Source: Halanaerobiales bacterium
GTDB taxonomy: Bacteria; Bacillota; Halanaerobiia; Halanaerobiales; DTU029
Direction of reading: 5' to 3'
DNA length: 56,768 nt
NCBI GenBank assembly: GCA_022360715.1
Contig: JAKSCG010000002.1
Coordinates: 1-56,768, forward strand
Shown piece by piece: positions 26,165-34,589 of this stretch (positions are counted from its first letter, which is position 1; each line of letters begins with the position of its first letter). Made by a program: the position numbers and the translations under genes. Below the pieces are notes generated by a model. It was not told where the DNA came from and searched no databases. It saw only the letters and a program-made list of their open reading frames with translations.

Positions 26165-26348
26165 ACTGTCCACGCCGGCTCACCCGGATTTATTATGCTA
26201 ATAAGCTGACTAGCTCTGTCTTGATGGGCAGGGCATCAGCATAAAATAATAAATTAGAAAATTCAAAATATATAGCATTAATTCGACACCCTGGTCATAG
26301 GATAATATGGTAAAGTGATTATTGGCAATAAAAACTTGCTGAAAATGG

Positions 26349-26377
26349 TTGACAAAACAGACTGCAAGCATTATAAT
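26349..26377 (+). promoter_or_regulatory. Consensus sigma-A promoter of the efflux operon
   Basis: Perfect TTGACA (26349-26354) and perfect TATAAT (26372-26377) are separated by 17 bases. Such strength without control would be unusual for an efflux operon, and an operator overlaps the start region. Confidence 0.85.
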
Positions 26378-26402
26378 AGTGTACTAGAAAGATAGTGCAC
26401 TA
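26377..26402. promoter_or_regulatory. Operator overlapping the efflux promoter
   Basis: TAGTGTACTA (26377-26386), six spacer bases, then TAGTGCACTA (26393-26402) form a 26-base inverted repeat with one mismatch; the right half is itself a perfect palindrome. It begins at the last base of the -10 box, so a bound repressor would block initiation. The pattern resembles sites of YtrA-type GntR repressors, but no regulator gene is in the window. Confidence 0.65.
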
Positions 26403-26518
26403 TATTAATTGATCTAGCAGTCGGCGCAGATTTAACTGGTCACTGTGCTTATTTTTTTCTTTATCTTTTATTAGTAATTTGGTATATTGTTATTGACAGT
26501 GAAAAAGGGGAGATGGAT

Positions 26519-27949
26519 ATGTGGAAAAAAATATTAATTGTTGTTTTAATAGTAGTTGTTTTGGGTGGGGGTTATTTTTTGATCAGTAAACGCTCCGCCG
26601 AAGATGTGATGACTGCAATGACCCTGGTTAAAACGGTTGAGGCTAAACTGGAAAGCATCACCACTGCTGTTGATGCGGACGGTAGTGTGATCGTTGAAGA
26701 TGAAGCGACCATTAAAGCACGTCTGGCCGGAATTATCCGGGAAGTCCTGGTAGAAAACGGGCAAACTGTGCGGGCGGGGGAGGCCATCTTTAGTCTGGAT
26801 GATGAGCCCCTATTGGATCTATTGGAAAATACCCGCTTAACACTGGAAAAAGCCCGCGGTAATTATCAAACACTCCTTGATACCTATAACCGCCAGGATT
26901 ACTTAAATCGTCTCAAGATCGAGGAGACGGAACAACAGCTGGCGATCGCTGTTACCAGTCAGGAAAAAGACAGGATTACCCTGGAAGATCAAAAGAAAGA
27001 AACAGAAAACCGGGTGACCGAGAGCACGGAAGCCCTGGCTAATGCTAAAGAGCAACTGGATAAGAATAAATATTTATATAATCACCAAGCTATTCCCTAT
27101 AGCAAACTACAGGAGGCTGAAGATGCTTATAATAAGGCCCTGCGCAGCCAGGAACAGGTTGAGGAAAATTTAAGACTGCTGGTGGAAAGAACTATTCCCA
27201 ATGCACTCAATCTGGCCCAGTTGAGGGTTGATAATGCCAAAAACCAAATGGAATATTTGAAGGCGACGATTGAGAAAGAGAAAATTAGCCAAAGCGATCT
27301 TGAACTATCCCGGATCGAGCTCCGGAAGACGGAAAAACAGATCCAGGATATTGAAAGGGATCTGGCCCGGTTGACTACATATTCGCCGATCGCCGGAACG
27401 GTTATTCAACTTGAGCTGAAAGACGGCGATAAGGTTTTGGAGGGGGTATCGGTTTGTAAAATAGCCGACTTGAATAACTTAATTGTCGAGGCATTTGTCG
27501 ATGAAATAAACATCAACCAGGTCGAAGTAGGACAGGAGGCGGTAATCAGCAGTGATGCCTTTACCGGGGAGCTGAAGGGCCGGGTTTCTTTTATTGCCCC
27601 GGTTGGAACTAAGGTAGGGAATATTAACAAATACCGGACCGAGATTGTTATCAACGAGGGGCAGGGTCTTTTGAAACCGGGGATGTTTGTTACTACTGAG
27701 GTTATTACCAATCACCGGGAAGAGACCATCGTCGTACCGACAATGGCCCTCCTCGGCCAAGAGGAAAAATTTGTTTATATTGTTGCTGACGGAAAGGCCG
27801 AGAAAAGAATAGTCGAGATCGGTTTAAAGAATATCAGTCAGGTTGAAGTAATCGGGATTGAAGTCGGTGCAAGGATTATTGTCGGTCCCTTTTCCACTCT
27901 CCATAATCTAGAGGACGGGAGCCCGGTAAACGATGCGGACAGTAAGTAG
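26519..27949 (+). CDS. Membrane fusion protein of an ABC efflux system (HlyD/MacA family)
   Basis: A periplasmic adaptor of about 476 residues anchored by an N-terminal helix (ILIVVLIVVVLGGGYFLI). The halves of the lipoyl domain are visible ('EDEATIKARLAGIIREVLVENGQTVRAGE' near 60-90 and 'TYSPIAGTVIQLELKDGDKVLEG' near 290), and they flank a long coiled coil (about 110-285). A beta-barrel and membrane-proximal domain follow ('EAFVDEININQVEVGQEAVI'; 'VVPTMALLG'). Such proteins bridge the inner-membrane ABC permease to a TolC channel. I choose ATG 26519 because GGGGAG is six bases upstream. First gene of a six-gene operon. Confidence 0.9.
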   Translation: MWKKILIVVLIVVVLGGGYFLISKRSAEDVMTAMTLVKTVEAKLESITTAVDADGSVIVEDEATIKARLAGIIREVLVENGQTVRAGEAIFSLDDEPLLDLLENTRLTLEKARGNYQTLLDTYNRQDYLNRLKIEETEQQLAIAVTSQEKDRITLEDQKKETENRVTESTEALANAKEQLDKNKYLYNHQAIPYSKLQEAEDAYNKALRSQEQVEENLRLLVERTIPNALNLAQLRVDNAKNQMEYLKATIEKEKISQSDLELSRIELRKTEKQIQDIERDLARLTTYSPIAGTVIQLELKDGDKVLEGVSVCKIADLNNLIVEAFVDEININQVEVGQEAVISSDAFTGELKGRVSFIAPVGTKVGNINKYRTEIVINEGQGLLKPGMFVTTEVITNHREETIVVPTMALLGQEEKFVYIVADGKAEKRIVEIGLKNISQVEVIGIEVGARIIVGPFSTLHNLEDGSPVNDADSK

Positions 27950-27987
27950 GCAGCAAACACAAAGCCAGATCAAAGAAGGTGATTCAG

Positions 27988-28692
27988 ATGATTGAGGTCA
28001 AGAAGCTGAGTAAGATTTATGGAAAGGGTGAGATCGCGGTTAAGGCCCTTGATCATATCTCATTTCAGGTTAAAACAGGGGAATTTGTTGCGATAATGGG
28101 CCCGTCTGGTTCCGGTAAATCGACCCTGATGAATATCCTTGGTTGTCTGGATCGACCGACCGAGGGGATTTATATTCTCGATCAGACCGATGTTAGCAAG
28201 ATGTCTGAGCAGGAACTGGCCAAAATCAGAAATTTAAAAGTAGGCTTTATCTTTCAAACATATAATCTTTTAGCCCGGCTGACCGCGCTAAGGAATGTGG
28301 AACAACCGATGATCTATAAAGGGATTGCCCGAAAAAAACGCGATCAGCTGGCCAAACAGGCGCTGGCGGCGGTAGGATTGGACGATCGTATACAGCATAA
28401 ACCGGCTGAGCTGTCCGGCGGTCAACGACAGCGGGTAGCGATTGCCCGGGCCCTGGTCAATCAACCCCAGATCATCCTGGCCGATGAGCCGACCGGTAAT
28501 CTTGATTCCAAATCAGGAGAAGAGATCTTAAAGATCTTAGCCGGCTTAAATCAGCAGGGTATTACCATTGTAATGGTAACCCATGATCAAAAAGTTGCCA
28601 GTCAGGCCCACCGGATCGTTTATTTTCAGGACGGCAGGATCGTGAGGGAAGAACTGACGGCCAACGGGGGTGACTGTGGTGAAACTGGCTGA
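27988..28692 (+). CDS. ABC transporter ATP-binding protein (MacB/LolD type)
   Basis: A 234-residue ATPase with Walker A 'GPSGSGKST' (near 38), Q-loop 'GFIFQTYNLLARLTALRNVE' (near 87), signature 'LSGGQRQRV' (near 141) and Walker B 'ILADEPTGNLDS' (near 163). The sequence is typical of the MacB/LolD/FtsE group that works with FtsX-fold permeases. It starts at ATG 27988 with GGTGA five bases before. The next gene starts inside its 3' end. Confidence 0.95.
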   Translation: MIEVKKLSKIYGKGEIAVKALDHISFQVKTGEFVAIMGPSGSGKSTLMNILGCLDRPTEGIYILDQTDVSKMSEQELAKIRNLKVGFIFQTYNLLARLTALRNVEQPMIYKGIARKKRDQLAKQALAAVGLDDRIQHKPAELSGGQRQRVAIARALVNQPQIILADEPTGNLDSKSGEEILKILAGLNQQGITIVMVTHDQKVASQAHRIVYFQDGRIVREELTANGGDCGETG

Positions 28693-29899
28693 ATATGGCC
28701 GAATGGCTTTTAGCGAAATTTTTCATAATAAAGTGCGGACCATTTTAACGTTGATCGGAATTATAATCGGGATTGCAGCGGTTATTGTGATTATCTTTGT
28801 AGTTCAGGGGGCAGAACAGTTTATTTTGGGTGAAGTGGAACGGATTACCCCGGTCGATATGATGCAGGTCTGGGCGCGCTGGAATCCGTCAACAAGACGC
28901 CCGATGGGGATAATGACTCTGGCCGACCTGCAAAATATTGAAAGCAAAGCCGGCGATCGGATCAGGGCCCTGGCCCCAATGCTTCAGTATAGTCAGACTT
29001 TGCAATACAAGGGGAATGAGTATAATTGCCGTCTGATTACGACTACCCCTTCATTTCAACGGATTTATGAAATAGAGTTGGCCCGGGGCCGGTTTTTAAG
29101 TCAGCTCGATTATGAGCAGCGGACTCAGGTGATTGTCCTGGGTTATGAAACCGCGAAAGAATTGTTTAACAATCAAGACCCGCTGAATCAGAAAATAAAA
29201 ATTCATGGAGCTACTTTTACGGTAGTCGGGGTCCTGGCCGAGGATTACCAATCACCGGTTTTCCCTGCTTCGGTTAATAATACCAGAGGGTTTATTCCGA
29301 TCTCCACCGCAGAAAGGTTTTACGGACAAAACTATTTTTACCTGCTGCTCCGAGTAAAGGACCGCTCCGAGATGGGTTATATGCTGCAACGGGTGATCGA
29401 GTTACTGAATGAACGACACGGTCTGGCGGCTGACGGCGAATCTCGTTTCCAGGCTTACGATATGTCAAGTGGTCTGGAAATGGTCTCTATTTTAAAAATA
29501 GTATTGATGGTGCTATTAGGCGGAGTAGCCAGTATCACCTTACTGGTCGCCGGTATTGGGGTGATGAATATTATGTTGGTAATCGTGACTGAACGGACCA
29601 AAGAGATCGGTTTAAGAAAAGCCCTCGGGGCTACCCGGAGTGATATTATGACCCAGTTTATTATTGAAGCAATCATCCTCTGTCTGCTGGGCGGGGTCCT
29701 GGGGATTATCGGCGGTTATCTGGGGAGTAATGCCGCTTTAAAATTTGCCAATAATTTCATTGTTTTTAAGGGAACAGTACCAACCTGGGCCGTATTTTTA
29801 TCAATTATATTTACCAGTGGAGTGGGTTTATTTTTCGGCATTTACCCGGCCCTGAAGGCAGCCAAAATGGACCCGATTAAAGCTCTGCATTATGAGTAG
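28679..29899 (+). CDS. MacB-type ABC permease, first copy (FtsX domain)
   Basis: A 406-residue permease with the MacB layout: one N-terminal membrane helix ('TILTLIGIIIGIAAVIVIIF'), a large extracytoplasmic domain (about 50-275) and three C-terminal helices forming the FtsX domain. That domain includes 'VAGIGVMNIMLVIVTERTKEIGLRKALGAT'. MacB-type permeases act mechanically on periplasmic substrates. I choose GTG 28679 (GGTGA five bases upstream), overlapping the ATPase gene by 14 bases. It likely forms a heterodimer with the next gene product, since two permeases and one ATPase are encoded. Confidence 0.92.
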   Translation: MKLAEYGRMAFSEIFHNKVRTILTLIGIIIGIAAVIVIIFVVQGAEQFILGEVERITPVDMMQVWARWNPSTRRPMGIMTLADLQNIESKAGDRIRALAPMLQYSQTLQYKGNEYNCRLITTTPSFQRIYEIELARGRFLSQLDYEQRTQVIVLGYETAKELFNNQDPLNQKIKIHGATFTVVGVLAEDYQSPVFPASVNNTRGFIPISTAERFYGQNYFYLLLRVKDRSEMGYMLQRVIELLNERHGLAADGESRFQAYDMSSGLEMVSILKIVLMVLLGGVASITLLVAGIGVMNIMLVIVTERTKEIGLRKALGATRSDIMTQFIIEAIILCLLGGVLGIIGGYLGSNAALKFANNFIVFKGTVPTWAVFLSIIFTSGVGLFFGIYPALKAAKMDPIKALHYE

Positions 29900-29925
29900 G
29901 TTGTTATCGTGAGGGGGAGATTAAG

Positions 29926-31143
29926 ATGAACTTTTTTGATCGGCTTAAACTGGCTATATTCGGGATTACTAGTAATAAATTTCGGACATTTCTAACCCTC
30001 TTGGGGATTATTATCGGGGTGGCCTCGGTTATTCTGATGGTCTCGCTGGGTTCAGGGACACAGCAGGCAGTCAGCGGGCAGTTTGAGGGTTTAATGAACC
30101 GACAGATTTTTATTTCACCCAATTGGGACCTGGCTTACCGGGACCGGGGTCGATTATCTACTGAGGACCAGGCCTACCTGGGAGAGTCTGTGCTTGGGCT
30201 GACTACTGCCATGCCGTATTATCGGAGCTATAAAACGATTAAATATCAGGACCAGGAAACAAATAACTGGATCGCCGGGGTTTTACCCGGGGGCCTGGAT
30301 TTAGCTAATTTAAAACTGGAATATGGTCGGGATATTAGCGAACTTGATCTGAAAAATCGGGCCAGGGTGGCGGTGGTGGGACGACAGGTCCTGGAGAGAC
30401 TAATTGACCATGAAGATTATATTAAAATGATTGGCCAGGAGATCGTGCTGGACGGTCATAAGGTCGTGATTGTCGGAATCCTGGGGATTTCTAACGCCAC
30501 CATCGCCTTGCCCAATCAGGTAGTTTTAATCCCGCAGAGCTGTTATCAGGAGTTTTTTCGCTCGGAAGCCAGAAATGTTGATCTTTTTTTGTTGAAATAC
30601 ACTGCTGATGCCACCGAAACAGATGTCATTGACCAGGTCAACTATCTATTAAACCAAAAATATGGAACCGTAAGGGGCAAAAGCCGTTTTTTAACTGTCG
30701 GAATCGAGAGTCATTTTGATGTGTATAATCAAGTTATTGTTGTGTTAACTTACCTATTGGCCGGAATTGCCGCTATTTCTCTATTAGTCGGGGGAATTGG
30801 TGTGATGAACATAATGCTGGTTACGGTTAAAGAACGGACCCGCGAGATCGGGATCAGAATGGCTATTGGAGCCGGTAGTTACGATATCCAGCAGCAATTT
30901 TTGCTGGAAGCGGTCTTTTTAACAATCGGGGGAGGACTATTGGGTATAATAACCGGGACCGGGCTGGCGATGCTCCTTAACCTGATTTTAGCTAATGTTT
31001 TTCAGTGGTGGCAGGGGAGCATCCCGCTGTGGGCGATTGCCCTTTCCTTTGGAGTGACTGTATTGATCGGTTTGATCTTTGGTTTTTATCCGGCCTATAA
31101 AGCGTCCAAACTGGATCCGATCGAAGCCCTCCGTTATGAGTAA
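29926..31143 (+). CDS. MacB-type ABC permease, second copy (FtsX domain)
   Basis: A 405-residue permease with the same layout as its neighbour: N-terminal helix ('TFLTLLGIIIGVASVILMV'), an extracytoplasmic domain, and the FtsX core 'VGGIGVMNIMLVTVKERTREIGIRMAIGA' near residue 290. Both copies end in 'YPA.KA.K.DPI.AL.YE'. The pair probably arose by duplication and forms a heterodimer with the shared ATPase. The ribosome site is GAGGGGGAG. Confidence 0.92.
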   Translation: MNFFDRLKLAIFGITSNKFRTFLTLLGIIIGVASVILMVSLGSGTQQAVSGQFEGLMNRQIFISPNWDLAYRDRGRLSTEDQAYLGESVLGLTTAMPYYRSYKTIKYQDQETNNWIAGVLPGGLDLANLKLEYGRDISELDLKNRARVAVVGRQVLERLIDHEDYIKMIGQEIVLDGHKVVIVGILGISNATIALPNQVVLIPQSCYQEFFRSEARNVDLFLLKYTADATETDVIDQVNYLLNQKYGTVRGKSRFLTVGIESHFDVYNQVIVVLTYLLAGIAAISLLVGGIGVMNIMLVTVKERTREIGIRMAIGAGSYDIQQQFLLEAVFLTIGGGLLGIITGTGLAMLLNLILANVFQWWQGSIPLWAIALSFGVTVLIGLIFGFYPAYKASKLDPIEALRYE

Positions 31144-31183
31144 GCCCGGCTGGCTTAATAAGATAAATAAAGGAGATGATCTG

Positions 31184-32257
31184 GTGTCAAGGGTGAAAAA
31201 TTATTGGGGAGTGAGTTTAGTTTTGGTTTTATTATTAAATGGGATGGCCATGGCCGAAGAAACCTTAATCGATATTAACCGGGCGATCGAACTGTCCCAG
31301 CAGGAGAACATCGAACTGGCTATGGCCGGATTGGAGTTAGCAAATGCTGAGCTTGATTATCAAAAAAATAAATTAAGTAATCTGGCCACCGCCTCCCGGG
31401 TGGTTGAACTACAGGGAGAGCTGGCCATCATTAAGGCCAGAGAAAATTATCGTCAGATTAAAAACAAGGTAATAATCGAAACCATCGGTCAGTTTTTGCA
31501 GCTGATCCAATTGGACAGGGAGATTGCCATTTCCGAAGAAGAAGTGGAACTGCAAAAGAGAAAATTACAGGGGGTTGAAGCCCAGGTTGAAGTTGGTTAC
31601 AGGGGATTGCTGGAGCTTTTTGAGCAACAGCGGGAATATCAGAAGGCCTTAGTAGCCCTGGAGAAAGCCCTCGATGATCTGCAACAACAGTTAAAGGAAC
31701 TAAGGATGGCGATCTGTTTAGAGCCGGAAGAGGAAATTGTGCTGCCGGATTTAGAGGAACCAATGATCTGGGAGGCAGAAGAAGGGAGTAGTTTTGAGCT
31801 AGCCCTGGAGAATAATGCCTTAATGGGAATTCGAGAGCGGCAGATTACCCTTGCTTCGGCCAATTTAAACCGGGCCAGCGTAGCCGATACCCCTAAATTA
31901 GAGCTAAAAAAATTGGCAAATGACCTGGAACTGGCTAATTTTAATTTAGTTTTGGAAAAACAGAAATTGGAGACTGCTATCCAGAAAAATTATTACCGCT
32001 ATAAGCAGGCGATCAAAAATATGGATATTACCCGCAAGGCTAAAAGGCAAGCCCTGGAGAATCTAAAGATAATTAGGGAACAGGAGACCGCCGGTCTGGT
32101 GACCAAAAATGACTTATTGGAGGGCAGAGTAAGTTTATTGAAAGCGGAGAAAGCCCATTTAGCGGCAATAATCAATTACTATATCAGCCAACTACAACTA
32201 AAAGAGACGATGGGGATAGAACTCGAGGTGGTTATTGATGTACAGAAAAAATTATAA
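31184..32257 (+). CDS. TolC-family helical protein lacking barrel segments
   Basis: A 357-residue exported protein with a signal peptide (VSLVLVLLLNGMAMA, cleavage after AMA) and then TolC/outer-membrane-efflux-like repeats of long helices ('LIDINRAIELSQQENIELAMAGLELANAELDYQKN'; 'LETAIQKNYYRYKQAIKNMDITRKAKRQALENLK'). In normal TolC relatives about 50 residues of beta strands separate the helices of each half. Here the first junction is only about 'NKLSNLATASRVVELQGE' and the second about 'SVADTPKLELKKLA', so the barrel strands appear missing. The start is GTG 31184 behind AAGGAGATG; upstream codons overlap the permease gene. It may be a periplasmic partner rather than a channel. Confidence 0.75.
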   Translation: MSRVKNYWGVSLVLVLLLNGMAMAEETLIDINRAIELSQQENIELAMAGLELANAELDYQKNKLSNLATASRVVELQGELAIIKARENYRQIKNKVIIETIGQFLQLIQLDREIAISEEEVELQKRKLQGVEAQVEVGYRGLLELFEQQREYQKALVALEKALDDLQQQLKELRMAICLEPEEEIVLPDLEEPMIWEAEEGSSFELALENNALMGIRERQITLASANLNRASVADTPKLELKKLANDLELANFNLVLEKQKLETAIQKNYYRYKQAIKNMDITRKAKRQALENLKIIREQETAGLVTKNDLLEGRVSLLKAEKAHLAAIINYYISQLQLKETMGIELEVVIDVQKKL

Positions 32258-33668
32258 AATTTGGCAACTGTTGTCTTTAATTGCTGTCCTGGCCTCTTTG
32301 CTCGGAACAGCAGCACAGGCGGAAGAAATCAGTTTAACAGAAGCCTTTCAAAGGGGCCGGGAGAACAATCCAGAGTTAAGGGAGTTAAAAGAGGAACTGT
32401 TAACGCTGGAAAGAGGGTTGGCCCAGCTTATGAGCAGTCTGGATTGGCAGGTCGATTTTAGCGGCCAAACGAGTTATGGGAAAAGGGATGAGATCAAGGG
32501 TTTAATGCAGACTTATTATCCGGTCGACAATAAGCTGAAGGAAGAAGGAGGCCAGCTCTCACTATCGCTGCAAAGTAAAAAGACCTATTTATTTGGTTTA
32601 AATATTAAATCTAATCTGTCAATAACCGAAGTACAGCCCTTTAAGTTTGAAAATTTTGAGGAGAAGTATGATTATAGCCTGGATCTATCGCAACGGCTTT
32701 ATCCGCTTTTGCCGTCGGAAGAGGAGAAAAAGTATTATCGTCTGGAAAATGAATGGAAGATTGCCCAAATACAGCGGGCAGCTTTATTAAAAACCAGGGA
32801 AATTGACTGGTTGGAGCTGTATTTTAAGCTTGATTCCTTAAAAAAGAGTCAACAGCTACTGGCGCAAAATTATCGGCTGGTTGAAGCTAAGGCGGAACAG
32901 GTGCTGGAGCAGTACAATATTGGTGAGGCCGGTAAAACCCAGCTGTTAGCCGCCCAGATCGAATTGAAAGAGGCGGAGATCGCTTTAAAAGATGCCCGCA
33001 GCAAAGAAGAGCAGGCCAGCTCCGGCTTTGCCCAGGCCCTGGGTCTGGACGAGGGGCAATTGAAGCTGGTTGATGCCGAAAAATATATTGATCAACTACC
33101 GGCCGGTGATCTAAATTATCAAGACCTGGACGGGTTAATGGAATTAGTTGTGAACGACAATACCCGCTTAAGGGCTTTAAAAAGGAAATTCGCCTTCCAG
33201 GAGCGGGAGCTAAAATGGCAAAAGGCCGAAGGGAAACCGCAATTAAACGCAGTCGGTAATTATAAACATAATCCCGGAACTGATGATGAATGGGTCATCG
33301 GGCTGGGGGTAATCTATAATATCTTTGACAGCGGAAGACAGGAAATTGCCCTGGCCGAGCAATTAGCTGAGCTGGAATCGTTACAGCTTGAACGGCAACA
33401 ATTACTCCAGCAGCTCAGGAGCGAGCTAAAGGGTTTGCAGAATCAATTGGCACTTAACTTACTAAACCTGGACGGGAAAAGACTGGCTCTGGAGAAAGCG
33501 GAGCTGGAATTAGAGCTGGCTGCCGAACAACTAAAAGAGGGGATTATTACCGAACAGCAGTATCAGCAGCAAATTCTGCGGGAAAAGCAGGCGGAGATAG
33601 ATCGGGAGACAGCTCAGCATCAGGTGCTGATCAGTAAAAGACGGATCATTGATTTTGTTGGTTTGTAG
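32238..33668 (+). CDS. TolC-family outer membrane efflux protein
   Basis: A 476-residue outer-membrane channel protein with a signal peptide (LLSLIAVLASLLGTAAQA, cleavage after AQA). It has two helical/beta halves: barrel-forming strands are visible at 'DWQVDFSGQTSYGKRD' to 'YDYSLDLSQRLYP' in the first half and at 'PQLNAVGNYKHNP' to 'EWVIGLGVIYNIFDSGRQE' in the second, joined by long helices. The first beta region is unusually long, about 100 residues. It overlaps the preceding gene by 20 bases; ATG 32238 is preceded by GAGGTGG. It is direct evidence for an outer membrane in this organism. Confidence 0.88.
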   Translation: MYRKNYKIWQLLSLIAVLASLLGTAAQAEEISLTEAFQRGRENNPELRELKEELLTLERGLAQLMSSLDWQVDFSGQTSYGKRDEIKGLMQTYYPVDNKLKEEGGQLSLSLQSKKTYLFGLNIKSNLSITEVQPFKFENFEEKYDYSLDLSQRLYPLLPSEEEKKYYRLENEWKIAQIQRAALLKTREIDWLELYFKLDSLKKSQQLLAQNYRLVEAKAEQVLEQYNIGEAGKTQLLAAQIELKEAEIALKDARSKEEQASSGFAQALGLDEGQLKLVDAEKYIDQLPAGDLNYQDLDGLMELVVNDNTRLRALKRKFAFQERELKWQKAEGKPQLNAVGNYKHNPGTDDEWVIGLGVIYNIFDSGRQEIALAEQLAELESLQLERQQLLQQLRSELKGLQNQLALNLLNLDGKRLALEKAELELELAAEQLKEGIITEQQYQQQILREKQAEIDRETAQHQVLISKRRIIDFVGL

Positions 33669-33694
33669 ATACTTTAATGAACAAGGGTGATAGT

Positions 33695-34462
33695 ATGCGA
33701 TTAATTGATACCCATACCCACCTGGATTTCCCCCATTTCAAAAAGGACCGGGCGGAAGTACTCAGGCGGGCGGAAAAGGCAGGAGTACAATATATAGTAA
33801 ATGTTGGCTCTAATCTAAGATCAAGTATTGACTCAATCGAACTGAGTAAGCAATATCAGCATATTTACGCAACAGTGGGGATCCATCCCCATGACGCTAA
33901 AGACCTGGACCAGGGAGTTTTGGAAAAACTGGCTGAGTTGGTCAAAGAGAAGAAGGTAGTGGCGGTTGGTGAGATTGGATTGGACTACCATTATGAACAT
34001 TCTCCCCGTGATATTCAGCGAGAGGCTTTCCGAAAACAGCTGCAACTAGCTTTAGCGGTCGATTTACCGGTTGTCATTCATAGCCGGGAGGCGGAACAGG
34101 ATACGCTAAGGATTTTACGGGAAGCCGGTAGTAGTAATTTGCGGGGGATCATGCACTGTTTTAGCGGTAGTCTGGCTATGGCCAAAAACTGCCTGGCTTT
34201 AGGATTTTTCCTGGCTTTTGGCGGGGTAATTACCTTTAATAATGCTGTTGAATTAAGGAATGTGGTTAAAACTGTACCACTGGAACGGATTTTAATCGAG
34301 ACGGATTGTCCTTATCTGACTCCCCATCCACACCGCGGCAAACGCAATGAACCGGCTTATGTTAAATTGGTGGCTGAGCAGATTGCGTTGATTAAAGGTA
34401 TTACTCTCGAAGAGGTAGCAGCGATTACCAGTGAAAACGCCGGCAAGCTCTACCGTATTTAG
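33695..34462 (+). CDS. tatD: TatD family metal-dependent DNase
   Basis: A 255-residue TIM-barrel metallohydrolase. Metal ligands are visible in 'LIDTHTHLDFPHF' (start), 'AVGEIGLDYHYEHSP' (near 90), 'LPVVIHSREAEQD' (near 127), 'GIMHCFSGSLAMA' (near 150) and 'ILIETDCPYLTPHPHRGKRNEP' (near 200). Family members degrade DNA in repair and quality control. I use ATG 33695, behind AAGGGTGA, rather than the ATG six codons upstream. It follows the efflux operon by 26 bases and is probably co-transcribed by proximity rather than by function. Confidence 0.94.
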   Translation: MRLIDTHTHLDFPHFKKDRAEVLRRAEKAGVQYIVNVGSNLRSSIDSIELSKQYQHIYATVGIHPHDAKDLDQGVLEKLAELVKEKKVVAVGEIGLDYHYEHSPRDIQREAFRKQLQLALAVDLPVVIHSREAEQDTLRILREAGSSNLRGIMHCFSGSLAMAKNCLALGFFLAFGGVITFNNAVELRNVVKTVPLERILIETDCPYLTPHPHRGKRNEPAYVKLVAEQIALIKGITLEEVAAITSENAGKLYRI

Positions 34463-34476
34463 GGGATGATACTACT

Positions 34477-34530
34477 AATACCCCTGATACCTTTAGTCTT
34501 AAGACTAAAGGTATCAGGGGTATTTGTTTT
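34477..34530 (+). terminator. Terminator after tatD with perfect 24-bp palindrome
   Basis: Positions 34477-34500 and 34501-34524 are perfectly complementary with no separate loop; TTGTTTTGT follows. It should end transcription of the efflux-tatD unit. Confidence 0.85.
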
Positions 34531-34589
34531 GTGATGATTAGAGTGAATATTTGATGATTGCCTTAAGTAAGATTAAATAGGGTGATTAA

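Larger units (their letters stand above)
26165..26518. other. Intergenic region between eda and the efflux operon
   Basis: These 354 bases contain no credible gene. Around 26192-26240 TTATGCT and AGCATAA can pair (a weak hairpin after eda without a U-run). A near-consensus promoter and operator at 26349-26402 are described separately. The transcript would have a leader of about 135 bases before the ATG at 26519; I see no known riboswitch in it. Confidence 0.6.

Noticed and set aside
31079..31183. An extended N-terminus for the first TolC-family protein
   Set aside because: The extra 35 codons overlap the permease gene, and the signal peptide and ribosome site place the start at GTG 31184.
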